Assembly: GCA_003645805.1 (NCBI GenBank)
Contig: QNCL01000015.1
Span: 1-14,873, forward strand
DNA: 14,873 bases
Reading direction: 5' to 3'
DNA from: Candidatus Omnitrophota bacterium
GTDB taxonomy: Bacteria > Omnitrophota > 4484-213
Shown: positions 6,745 through 13,408 of the stretch, in pieces
Layout: each line of letters opens with the position of its first letter
How positions within the stretch are numbered: the first letter of the stretch is position 1
Position numbers and translations under genes: made by a program
Notes under the pieces: model-generated
What the model saw: the letters and a program-made list of their open reading frames with translations, nothing else
Told to the model about the DNA's origin: nothing
Databases searched by the model: none

Positions 6745-7647
6745 GTGAAGGGAAAATTTTCTATTCTATCTTTGTTTTTGGTAATCAATACAGTAGGTTT
6801 ATGTTTTGCTCAATCTGAATACTCCTCTCCCTCCACTTCCTCCCTACTCAGACTTCTCTACAGTAAAGATAAAATCAGCAGAGATAGAGCCGCTTATCAG
6901 TTGGCAATAGAAGGTGGAGAGGAAGCAAGAAGGGAGTTTATTCATCTGATCCAAACTGGTGATGAGGCGCTCAAGGAAACAGGGATTATTGGATTAGCCA
7001 CCCTTGAAGCAAGAGATCCTGCGTTCAAGGAGAGAGAAGAAGAGGTTTCTACTCTTTTCTATCAACAACTGAAGGATAAAAACTGGCGAATTCGCCAGGC
7101 AGGGGTTATTGCCCTGGGGATTATAGGTGATGAGCAGGCAATTCCTCTCCTTGAAGATATAGCCCGAAATGACCCTTATTACTTAAAGAAGGAGAATATC
7201 TATCCGGTGCGCAAGAGCGCACTCTCATCACTGAGCAGGATTCGTAAACAGAAAGAACTGAAAGAGATAAAAGCGGTTTGGAGAAAGGCAGAGGAGGCGA
7301 TAGGAGAGGAAGAGTGGGCGGAGGCTATTTCTTTTTTCAACCAGATAATAGAAAAGGATAAAACCAACAAGTGGGGATTTAAGGATGATGCAAGTTTTGG
7401 TATAGGCTATGTATATGCAAGGGAGGGGAAGTATAGAAAGGCTATCCGTGTATTCAAGAGCATATTAGAGGACTATCCAGACTTTGAGAAGAAAGAAAAG
7501 GTGCTTTATTGCCTGAGTTTATGCTATTTTTACCTCCGAGAATACAGACTGGCAAAGGAAAGTTTACAATTGCTGGAGAAAGAGTTTTCCGATACCCCTG
7601 TAGGAGGTAAGGCGCGAGTATTATTAAAGAAATTGCAGGATTTATAA
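6745..7647 (+). CDS. Secreted HEAT-repeat and TPR-repeat protein
   Basis: A 300-residue exported scaffold-like protein. A signal peptide occupies residues 1-22, with likely cleavage after CFA; Cys20 is not in a lipobox because Leu19 precedes it. Residues about 30-165 contain HEAT-like helical repeats (SRDRAAYQLAIEGGEEARRE; NWRIRQAGVIALGIIGDEQA; PVRKSALSSLSRI). Residues about 175-297 are TPR-like (EEWAEAISFFNQIIEKD; YAREGKYRKAIRVFKSILED; REYRLAKESLQLLEKEF), resembling the YbgF/BamD style of periplasmic TPR. No catalytic motif is seen. The start is GTG 6745 with AAGGAG at 6726-6731, a somewhat long spacing. Probably periplasmic and protein-binding. It lies 17 bases after the SPOR gene and 14 before the next, consistent with one transcript. 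Confidence 0.78.
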   Translation: MKGKFSILSLFLVINTVGLCFAQSEYSSPSTSSLLRLLYSKDKISRDRAAYQLAIEGGEEARREFIHLIQTGDEALKETGIIGLATLEARDPAFKEREEEVSTLFYQQLKDKNWRIRQAGVIALGIIGDEQAIPLLEDIARNDPYYLKKENIYPVRKSALSSLSRIRKQKELKEIKAVWRKAEEAIGEEEWAEAISFFNQIIEKDKTNKWGFKDDASFGIGYVYAREGKYRKAIRVFKSILEDYPDFEKKEKVLYCLSLCYFYLREYRLAKESLQLLEKEFSDTPVGGKARVLLKKLQDL

Positions 7648-7661
7648 CCATAGGTGAGCAG

Positions 7662-8417
7662 ATGAAGGGAGGAGATTTATTGAATACCGAGAAATTGCCT
7701 GTGGAAGTGAGAAAGAGGGTTATCGCTTATTGTCATCAACTCATCTCTCTCTACCAAGATAATCTAAAGTCTATCTTCCTCTATGGAAGTGTGCTTCAGA
7801 GTGAGGATTTTATTCCTAAAAAGTCAAACATTAACTTGGGAGTAATATTATATGATTTACAACTCTCCGAATTACGGAAAGCCTTAAAACTTGTGGCTAA
7901 AGGCAGAAGAAAAGGGATTGTTGCTCCTTTGTTTCTTACTGTGGAACATATGAGAACATCTCAGGATTCCTTCCCTATAGAGTTCTTGCAAATGAAGGAG
8001 AATTATTTGCTTCTGTATGGAGAAGACTTCCTGAAGAATTTGGAGATAAACCGTGAGAATCTCCGTCTTCAGTGTGAGCAGCAACTCAAAGGGAAGTTGA
8101 TAAAGATAAGGCAGGCTTATTTAGAGTTAGGCTTGAGAAAGAAAGGGATAGAGAAACTTTTGCACAACTCTTTTTCTTCCCTTCTGCCCACTTTCAGAAA
8201 TCTTATTCGTCTTAAAGAGAACAAGATTCCTCCCGTAAGTAAAGAAGAGATTATTAGAGAAATGAGTAGTTTATATGAGGTAGACGGAGAGACTTTTTTG
8301 CTTATTCTTAGAGATAAGCAAGGTGATGAGAAGATATGCAGGATAGATGCTCATCTCTTTCTTGAAAGATACCTAAAAGAGATTGAGAAGTTATCTATTG
8401 CTGTAGATAGACTATAA
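7662..8417 (+). CDS. Nucleotidyltransferase-fold protein with degenerate active site
   Basis: The N-terminal third resembles the minimal nucleotidyltransferase (MNT/Pol-beta) fold: a helix, then IFLYGSVLQSEDF (38-50), then KKSNINLGVIL (53-63). Active members have GS followed by SDxD, whose two Asp residues bind metal. Here these positions are Asn56 and Asn58, so catalysis is doubtful. Residues about 115-251 are helical and charged and I cannot assign them. No signal peptide or membrane segment is seen, so it appears cytoplasmic although its neighbours are envelope proteins. Start: ATG 7662 has AGGTGA at 7652-7657. The stronger ribosome site AAGGGAGGAG (7665-7674) sits five bases before an in-frame TTG at 7680, which may be the true start and would remove six residues. 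Confidence 0.7.
   Translation: MKGGDLLNTEKLPVEVRKRVIAYCHQLISLYQDNLKSIFLYGSVLQSEDFIPKKSNINLGVILYDLQLSELRKALKLVAKGRRKGIVAPLFLTVEHMRTSQDSFPIEFLQMKENYLLLYGEDFLKNLEINRENLRLQCEQQLKGKLIKIRQAYLELGLRKKGIEKLLHNSFSSLLPTFRNLIRLKENKIPPVSKEEIIREMSSLYEVDGETFLLILRDKQGDEKICRIDAHLFLERYLKEIEKLSIAVDRL
7665..7674 (+). promoter_or_regulatory. Strong ribosome-binding site inside the annotated gene start
   Basis: AAGGGAGGAG lies just downstream of the ATG at 7662 and five bases before a TTG at 7680 in the same frame. It is the best Shine-Dalgarno match near this gene and argues that translation may begin at TTG 7680. Confidence 0.5.
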
Positions 8418-8430
8418 GGATACAAGTTAG

Positions 8431-9204
8431 ATGAGAAGTTTTTCTAAGTTATTCCTTCTTCTATGGATTTTGCTTGCTCTGAACACCTCCTTCGCTCTTT
8501 CTCAGTCTATCCCCTCAAAGCCTCAAGGTTATGTAAGCGATTTTGCCCATCTCCTCCCACCCGCACAGAAGGAGGAGATAGAGATATTAGGCAGAGAGAT
8601 AGAGAGAAAGACAGGGATAGAGATAGCGGTAGTTATAGTAAAGAGTATCGCTCCTGAGAGTATAGAAACCTATGCAGTCCATCTGTTTGAGAAATGGGGG
8701 ATAGGAAAGAAAGGAAAGGATAATGGTTTGCTTATTCTTCTCTCTTTAGCAGAAAAGAAGGTGCGTATTGAGGTGGGATATGGTTTGGAGGGGATTCTTC
8801 CCGATGGTTTATGCGGGAGAATAATCAGAGAGATAATGGTCCCTTATTTTCGTCAGCAGAAGTGGGGAGAAGGGCTTTTAGCAGGAAGCACAGCAATCGC
8901 TCAGATAATTGCCAAGGAGTATGGGGTAAACATCTCTCCTCCTTCCTCCCTCTCCCCTAATGCCTACACCCTGCATCCTTCTTCCGGGAGAGGAATAGTT
9001 AGAGTAGTTAATAGTTTGTTCAGCCTTTTAATCCTCTTTCTTTTTCTAAGTGGGCGAATTGGTTTTCTCCCTTTTCTGTTTTTAGGAGGATTGAGAGGAG
9101 GATTTTGGAGTGAGGATAGTTATGGAGGAGGGAGTTTTGGAGGAGGTTTTGAAGGATTTGGAGGCGGGCTTTCTGGCGGAGGAGGTGCCAGTGGCTCATG
9201 GTAA
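8431..9204 (+). CDS. TPM-domain envelope protein (YgcG type)
   Basis: An exported, membrane-anchored protein. The signal peptide is residues 1 to about 24. A TPM domain follows at about 33-165, beginning GYVSDFAHLLPPAQKEEIEI and including the conserved segments KTGIEIAVVIVKS, DNGLLILLSL, RIEVGYGLEGILPD and YFRQQKWGEGL. A Pro/Ser linker leads to a hydrophobic segment at about 195-219, and the tail (220-257) is Gly/Ser-rich (GGGSFGGGFEGFGGG). This layout is typical of the YgcG-like branch. TPM domains have been linked to photosystem repair phosphatase activity in plants and to membrane stress elsewhere, but the bacterial role is unsettled. The usual LemA partner gene is not next to it; a nucleotidyltransferase-like gene and a Yip1-type gene flank it. 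The TAAGGA ribosome site is at 8415-8420. Confidence 0.88.
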   Translation: MRSFSKLFLLLWILLALNTSFALSQSIPSKPQGYVSDFAHLLPPAQKEEIEILGREIERKTGIEIAVVIVKSIAPESIETYAVHLFEKWGIGKKGKDNGLLILLSLAEKKVRIEVGYGLEGILPDGLCGRIIREIMVPYFRQQKWGEGLLAGSTAIAQIIAKEYGVNISPPSSLSPNAYTLHPSSGRGIVRVVNSLFSLLILFLFLSGRIGFLPFLFLGGLRGGFWSEDSYGGGSFGGGFEGFGGGLSGGGGASGSW

Positions 9205-9216
9205 GAGGAGGGAGAA

Positions 9217-9762
9217 ATGGAAGAGAAAAAAGGAATATTTAGAGAATTTGCCCAAGATTGGAAGCAGGTATTTAGCAGACCAAAGGAATTCTTCCTGAAC
9301 ACACCAATGGAGTTTGATAGAACCTTAAGGTTCGCTCTTATTAATATCGGTTTTTATAGTATTGGCGTGCTCATCCTTTCCCGTTTTCTTGAATTGCCTC
9401 CCAGAGTTCATTTCTTTCACAATCCTTTTATCATCTTTATCTATACATTTATTAACCTCCTTTTAGGCTGGTTTATCTATAGCCTTCTTCTCCACTGCTT
9501 TTTTAAACTCTTTCGAGGTAAAGGCGGTTTTAAGCAAACCCTATGTGTGCGTGGCTACTCTCTGGCTATCTCTGTATTCTCTTGGATTCCTGTGATAGGT
9601 ATTATTGCTGAGATCTACGGACTGTATATTACTATTCGAGGGGGAGAAGTTAAACACAACATCTCTTTAGGGAAAGCAGTATCTGCAGTAGTTCTTTCTA
9701 TTTTTATTCCCCTTCTCCTTATCCTTCTATTCTCAATCTCAATATTAAGAAGGCTTCTTTAA
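9217..9762 (+). CDS. Yip1-type multi-pass membrane protein
   Basis: A 181-residue integral membrane protein. A short cytoplasmic start (residues 1-36), which includes DWKQVFSRPKEFF, a pattern typical of Yip1-domain proteins, precedes about four hydrophobic stretches at 38-58, 70-95, 112-138 and 152-176. The helix at 112-138 (RGYSLAISVFSWIPVIGII) matches the Yip1-family pattern in which a conserved Pro-containing membrane helix follows a soluble loop. Molecular function of bacterial members is unknown. The ATG follows a strong ribosome site, GAGGAGGGAG, at 9205-9214 and lies 12 bases after the TPM gene, so the two are probably co-expressed. It is the last gene before tRNA-Val. Confidence 0.75.
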   Translation: MEEKKGIFREFAQDWKQVFSRPKEFFLNTPMEFDRTLRFALINIGFYSIGVLILSRFLELPPRVHFFHNPFIIFIYTFINLLLGWFIYSLLLHCFFKLFRGKGGFKQTLCVRGYSLAISVFSWIPVIGIIAEIYGLYITIRGGEVKHNISLGKAVSAVVLSIFIPLLLILLFSISILRRLL

Positions 9763-9801
9763 CAAAAGAAAAGTGCTTGTTTCATCGGTCTACCAGATCC
9801 A

Positions 9802-9878
9802 GGGCGCATAGCTCAGTTGGTCAGAGCGTCTGCTTGACGTGCAGAAGGTCAGAGGTTCAACTCCTCTTGCGCCCACCA
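9802..9878 (+). tRNA. tRNA-Val (anticodon GAC)
   Basis: A complete 77-base cloverleaf with encoded CCA. The acceptor stem pairs GGGCGCA (9802-9808) with TGCGCCC (9868-9874), followed by discriminator A and CCA. The D arm is GCTC/GAGC. The anticodon stem TCTGC/GCAGA encloses the loop TTGACGT, giving anticodon GAC, which reads valine GUC/GUU. The T arm is AGAGG-TTCAACT-CCTCT. The flanking spacers (9763-9801 and 9879-9942) show no convincing promoter or terminator, so it may be processed from a longer transcript. Confidence 0.96.
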
Positions 9879-9942
9879 GATTAATTAAATTCGCCCAAAT
9901 AATAAAGAAAAGAGTTTAGAGCAGATCATAGGAGATAGATAA

Positions 9943-10656
9943 GTGGAGATAAAAGCGCAGATCAGGGTTTTAGAAGAGATACAAAAATTAGATAAGCAAA
10001 TCTATCATCTGAATGCAGAGAGAGAGAGGATACCCAGAGAGTTAGAGAGGTTAAGAGAGAGGTATGCGGATGAGGAGAAGAAGGTGAAGGAGAGCGAGCA
10101 GAGGCTGAGAAAGAGACACTTGGAGATTAAAGAGATGGAGGGGGAACTGAAGAACAAGGAGCAGACAGTTAAGAAGTATCAATTGCAGTTATATCAAGTG
10201 AAGACAAACAAGGAGTATAGTTCATTAGAGGCAGAGATTGGCAATCTGAAAGCGGATGCCTCTGCTCTGGAGGATAGAATCATTGCCTGTTTGGATGAAC
10301 TGGAAGAGGCAGATAAAGACCTGCAAGAGGAGAAGAAGAGGTTAGAAGAGAAAAGGCAGGAGTTTAAGGAGAAAGAGAGGGAAAAAAAGGAGAGATCTGA
10401 GCAAATCAACAGACAAATAAGAGAGTTAGAGGAGAGAAAAAAACCTCTCCTTTCTCAGATAGACCCTTCGGTGCTCTCTCAATATAGGAGAATATTGGAA
10501 AGAAAGCAAGGGAGGGCAATGTCTGCCTTAAAGGATGGTGCGTGCGAGGAATGCGGTTTTATGCTTCCTCCTCAGGTTATTGAGGAAGTCAAGATAGGAA
10601 AGGAATTGGTTTTCTGCGGCAGTTGTTCACGAATACTCTATATCCGCAACGAGTAA
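9943..10656 (+). CDS. Coiled-coil protein with C4 zinc ribbon (DUF164/CT398 family)
   Basis: A 237-residue cytoplasmic protein. Residues about 5-170 are a long charged coiled coil, broken near the middle by the family's conserved KTNKEYSSLEAEI (87-99), so it probably folds as an antiparallel hairpin. The C-terminus (201-228) is a zinc ribbon with two CxxC pairs: Cys201/Cys204 (CEECG) and Cys225/Cys228 (CGSC). The family is widespread; the Helicobacter relative HP0958 (FlgZ) assists RpoN and flagellar mRNA, and other members are thought to bind nucleic acid, but no general function is established. GTG 9943 is chosen because AGGAG lies eight bases upstream (9930-9934). It follows tRNA-Val by 64 bases and precedes the GuaB3-type gene by 38. 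Confidence 0.88.
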   Translation: MEIKAQIRVLEEIQKLDKQIYHLNAERERIPRELERLRERYADEEKKVKESEQRLRKRHLEIKEMEGELKNKEQTVKKYQLQLYQVKTNKEYSSLEAEIGNLKADASALEDRIIACLDELEEADKDLQEEKKRLEEKRQEFKEKEREKKERSEQINRQIRELEERKKPLLSQIDPSVLSQYRRILERKQGRAMSALKDGACEECGFMLPPQVIEEVKIGKELVFCGSCSRILYIRNE

Positions 10657-10694
10657 TTGGCTATCCTTTGCAGAGAAAGTAGCGGGAGGTAACT

Positions 10695-11855
10695 ATGGGG
10701 ATGTGGGTTGGTTATGGTAGAAAGGCAAGACGATGCTATGGCTTTGATGAGATCTCTTTGGTGCCTGGAGAGGTGACCATTGATCCTGAGGATGTAGATA
10801 TTTCTTGGGAGATTGGGGGAAGAAGGTATGCTATTCCTATAATCGCTGCGGCGATGGATGGGGTAGTAGATGTCAGGTTTGCCATTGAGATGGGCAGATT
10901 AGGAGGGTTGGCAGTTTTGAATCTGGAGGGGATTCAAACCCGATATGAGCATCCTGAACAACTCTTGGAGAAGATTGCCCAAGCCTCTGCAGAGGAGGCA
11001 ACAGAGTTGGTGCAGAATATCTATTCCGAGCCCATCAAGGAGGAGTTAATCGTTAAGAGGATTAAGGAGATAAAGAAAGCCGGTGTGCCAGCGATAGTGA
11101 GTGCTATTCCTCAACGCGCAGAGCGGTTTGGAAAGATTGCTGAGGAGGCAGGAGCAGATATATTTGTAGTGCAAGCAACCGTTACCACTGTGAGGCATAT
11201 CTCCTCGCAATATAAACCTCTTGACTTCCACAAGTTCTGCCATCAGATGAACATTCCAGTGATTATAGGAAATTGTGTTAGTTACAAAACCGCTCTGGAG
11301 TTGCTGGATACAGGAGCAAGCGCCTTACTGGTGGGTATTGGTCCGGGTGCAGCCTGCACTACCCGCGGAGTTTTAGGAATAGGTGTTCCTCAGGTTACCG
11401 CTATCTGCGATTGTGCAGCAGCGCGCGATTTCTATTATAGACAGAAAGGAAAGTATATTCCTATCATTGCCGATGGAGGAATGGTGCGTGGGGGAGATAT
11501 ATGTAAAGCCTTTGCTTGCGGAGCAGATGCGGTAATGGTTGGTTCTGCCTTTGCTCGGGCGAAGGAGGCTCCGGGAAGAGGATATCACTGGGGAATGGCA
11601 ACACCTCATATCAATCTTCCGCGCGGGACACGGATTTATGTGGGCACTACGGGCAGTTTGAAAGAGATCCTTTTTGGTCCCGCACATCTTGACGATGGTT
11701 CGCAAAACCTTATCGGGGCTTTAAAAACCTCTATGGGGAATGTAGGGGCAAAGAATATCCGCGAGATGCAACTCGCCGAGATTATCATTGCTCCTTCTAT
11801 CCAGACAGAGGGCAAGATTTTTCAGTCAGCACAAAGATTGGGGATGTGGAAATAG
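10695..11855 (+). CDS. guaB3: GuaB3-type IMP dehydrogenase/GMP reductase relative
   Basis: A 386-residue TIM-barrel enzyme of the IMPDH/GMPR superfamily. The substrate loop GIGPGAACTTRG (214-225) carries the catalytic cysteine at Cys221. PIIAAAMDGV (48-57) and the phosphate-binding IADGG and GADAVMVGS elements are present. There is no CBS/Bateman regulatory pair, which classical GuaB has near residue 100. The region after GSAFARAKEAPGRGYHWGM also lacks a clear Arg-Tyr flap dyad of the kind IMPDH uses for hydrolysis. These features, with the start YGFDEISLVPGEVTIDPEDV, match the GuaB3 (IMPDH-related) family. As I recall, a cyanobacterial member acts as a GMP reductase, so the direction GMP to IMP is possible; calling it IMPDH would be unsafe. 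ATG 10695 has a good GGGAGGT ribosome site at 10683-10689. Its stop lies 11 bases before a tRNA. Confidence 0.88.
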   Translation: MGMWVGYGRKARRCYGFDEISLVPGEVTIDPEDVDISWEIGGRRYAIPIIAAAMDGVVDVRFAIEMGRLGGLAVLNLEGIQTRYEHPEQLLEKIAQASAEEATELVQNIYSEPIKEELIVKRIKEIKKAGVPAIVSAIPQRAERFGKIAEEAGADIFVVQATVTTVRHISSQYKPLDFHKFCHQMNIPVIIGNCVSYKTALELLDTGASALLVGIGPGAACTTRGVLGIGVPQVTAICDCAAARDFYYRQKGKYIPIIADGGMVRGGDICKAFACGADAVMVGSAFARAKEAPGRGYHWGMATPHINLPRGTRIYVGTTGSLKEILFGPAHLDDGSQNLIGALKTSMGNVGAKNIREMQLAEIIIAPSIQTEGKIFQSAQRLGMWK

Positions 11856-11866
11856 ATTATCCGGAT

Positions 11867-11941
11867 GGCGGTGTAGCTCAGTGGCAGAGCAAACGGCTCA
11901 TACCCGTTGGGTCATTGGTTCGATTCCAATCACCGCCACCA
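11867..11941 (+). tRNA. tRNA-Met, elongator type (anticodon CAT)
   Basis: A complete 75-base cloverleaf with encoded CCA. The acceptor stem GGCGGTG (11867-11873) pairs fully with CACCGCC (11931-11937). The D arm is GCTC/GAGC. The anticodon stem AACGG/CCGTT encloses the loop CTCATAC, giving CAT. The T arm is ATTGG-TTCGATT-CCAAT. A paired first base (G1-C72) and absence of three G-C pairs next to the anticodon loop argue against initiator tRNA. The stem sequence resembles elongator tRNA-Met of Gram-positives as I remember it. A tRNA-Ile2 (CAT with lysidine) is the alternative and is worth considering because tilS follows directly. Confidence 0.88.
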
Positions 11942-11989
11942 GTTAATTTTTTAAGAGCAGGCTCAGGACTAAAGAGATAAGCGAAGGTG

Positions 11990-11996
11990 AAGGAGG
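11990..11996 (+). promoter_or_regulatory. Ribosome-binding site deciding the tilS start
   Basis: AAGGAGG, a near-perfect Shine-Dalgarno, lies eight bases before GTG 12005. It falls inside the reading frame opened by the upstream GTG 11987, which has no comparable site. Confidence 0.65.
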
Positions 11997-12004
11997 ATTT
12001 GTTT

Positions 12005-13408
12005 GTGCGCAAGGTCAAAGAGACAATAAAAAGACATAGTTTGTTTTCAGAAAGGGAGAAGATAATCGTTTCTGTCTCGGGAGGAGCGGATTCTGTTGCT
12101 CTTTTGTTAGTTCTTCACTCTCTAAAAGAGGAATTAGAACTAACCCTGTGGGTGGCACACTTTAATCACCAGATTAGAGGAGAGGAGGCAGAGGAAGATA
12201 GAAGGTTTGTGCTCAATCTTGCCCGAGACCTAAACCTTCCCTTTGCAGAAGGAGAAGGAGATGTTTGTGCTTATGCGGAAAAAAAGAGGATGTGTTTAGA
12301 GGAGGCGGGTAGAATCTTGCGTTATGAGTTCTTTCTGCAAATGGCTAAGGAGAAGGGAGCGGGTAAGATTGCTTTAGGGCATAATAGAGACGATCAGATA
12401 GAGACAGTCCTGATGCATCTAATGCGGGGAGCAGGTGCGCAAGGGTTAGGAGGGATGTTTCCCAAGCGGGTTATAGACAGAGAGGTGGAGGTTATCAGAC
12501 CTCTAATAGAAAACTCGCGCGAGGAGATATTAGGGTTTTTGAAAAGGAAGGGAATGGGCTACAGAGAGGATAGGAGCAATAGAGATACTCTCTTTTTAAG
12601 AAATAGAGTCCGTTATCGCCTACTTCCCTATCTGAGAAGGTATAACCCTCAGATTGACCAGGTTTTGTTTAACCTATCAGAGACTCTGCGTGAGGAGAAT
12701 GACTATCTGCAGAAGGTAAGCGAGGATCTATTTTCTCAGATAGCCTATCGAGAAAAAGAGAAGGTTTTTCTTGATCTGAGCAAATTCTATTCCCTTCATC
12801 TCGCTTTACAAAGAAGGCTTTTTCGCTTGGCTGTGGAGAGGGTAAAAGGAGACTTAAGAGGGGTTGAATATCAGCATTGGCAGAGTTTAAGCAACCTGAT
12901 AAATAAAGAGAGGAAGAGATTTTCCCTCTCTCTTCCCGGCGTGTGTATAAGAAGGGAAGGGGAGATGCTTGTTTTTTCCAGGGAGAAAGAGGAGAAAGGT
13001 AGTTTTTTCTCTTTCCTGATAGATGCACCAGGAAGGAGAATAATACCGGAGATTCAAAAGGAGATAATAGTCTCCCTCTTTCCCCGAGAGAAGGGTTTTG
13101 CTTACAAAGGTGATAAATATACTCAATTCTTTGATGCCAACGAGATAACCTTTCCTTTAGAAGTTCGCTCTCGTTTGCCCGCAGACAGAATTAATCCCTT
13201 GGGAATGAAGGGAAGTAAAAAACTAAAGGAGGTCTTTATAGAAGCGAAGGTTCCCCAAAGAGAGAAGGATAAGATCCCTTTAATTCTTTGCAATGGAAAG
13301 GTAATCTGGGTATGTGGACTGAAGAGGGCAGAGCAAGGAAAGATAAAACCTCAGACAAAGAGAATATTAAAGATAGAACTAAGGAGTAGAGATGGAAAAG
13401 AATATTAA
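12005..13408 (+). CDS. tilS: tRNA(Ile)-lysidine synthetase
   Basis: Converts the wobble cytidine of tRNA-Ile2 (CAT anticodon) to lysidine using ATP and lysine, switching it from AUG to AUA reading. Counting from GTG 12005, the PP-loop is SGGADS at residues 25-30. Other conserved segments are VAHFNHQIRGEEA, ALGHNRDDQIETVLMHLMRG, and DRSNRDTLFLRNRVRYRLLP. The middle region is the helical TilS linker domain. The C-terminus has the TilS substrate-binding domain (LPADRINPLGMKGSKKLKEV, then KDKIPLILCNGKVIWVCGLK). It is full length at 467 aa. A GTG at 11987 would add six residues, but AAGGAGG at 11990-11996 fits GTG 12005 much better. It follows a CAT-anticodon tRNA by 63 bases and overlaps ftsH by 17 bases. 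Confidence 0.94.
   Translation: MRKVKETIKRHSLFSEREKIIVSVSGGADSVALLLVLHSLKEELELTLWVAHFNHQIRGEEAEEDRRFVLNLARDLNLPFAEGEGDVCAYAEKKRMCLEEAGRILRYEFFLQMAKEKGAGKIALGHNRDDQIETVLMHLMRGAGAQGLGGMFPKRVIDREVEVIRPLIENSREEILGFLKRKGMGYREDRSNRDTLFLRNRVRYRLLPYLRRYNPQIDQVLFNLSETLREENDYLQKVSEDLFSQIAYREKEKVFLDLSKFYSLHLALQRRLFRLAVERVKGDLRGVEYQHWQSLSNLINKERKRFSLSLPGVCIRREGEMLVFSREKEEKGSFFSFLIDAPGRRIIPEIQKEIIVSLFPREKGFAYKGDKYTQFFDANEITFPLEVRSRLPADRINPLGMKGSKKLKEVFIEAKVPQREKDKIPLILCNGKVIWVCGLKRAEQGKIKPQTKRILKIELRSRDGKEY

Noticed and set aside
8463..8657. Plus-strand frame encoding a charged Arg/Asp-rich peptide
   Set aside because: It is a shifted reading of the GAGATAGAGA-like codons of the TPM domain gene, which explains the low complexity.
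9110..9201. Repetitive GGAGGA-rich DNA
   Set aside because: It is the Gly-rich C-terminal tail normal for YgcG-type TPM proteins, not an independent DNA repeat.
11867..11941. Initiator tRNA-fMet for the CAT anticodon gene
   Set aside because: The first acceptor pair is a normal G-C and the anticodon stem lacks three consecutive G-C pairs next to the loop, both contrary to bacterial initiators.
11942..11952. Run of six T after tRNA-Met as an intrinsic terminator
   Set aside because: No separate GC-rich hairpin precedes it apart from the tRNA itself, and the T run is short and displaced from the tRNA end.
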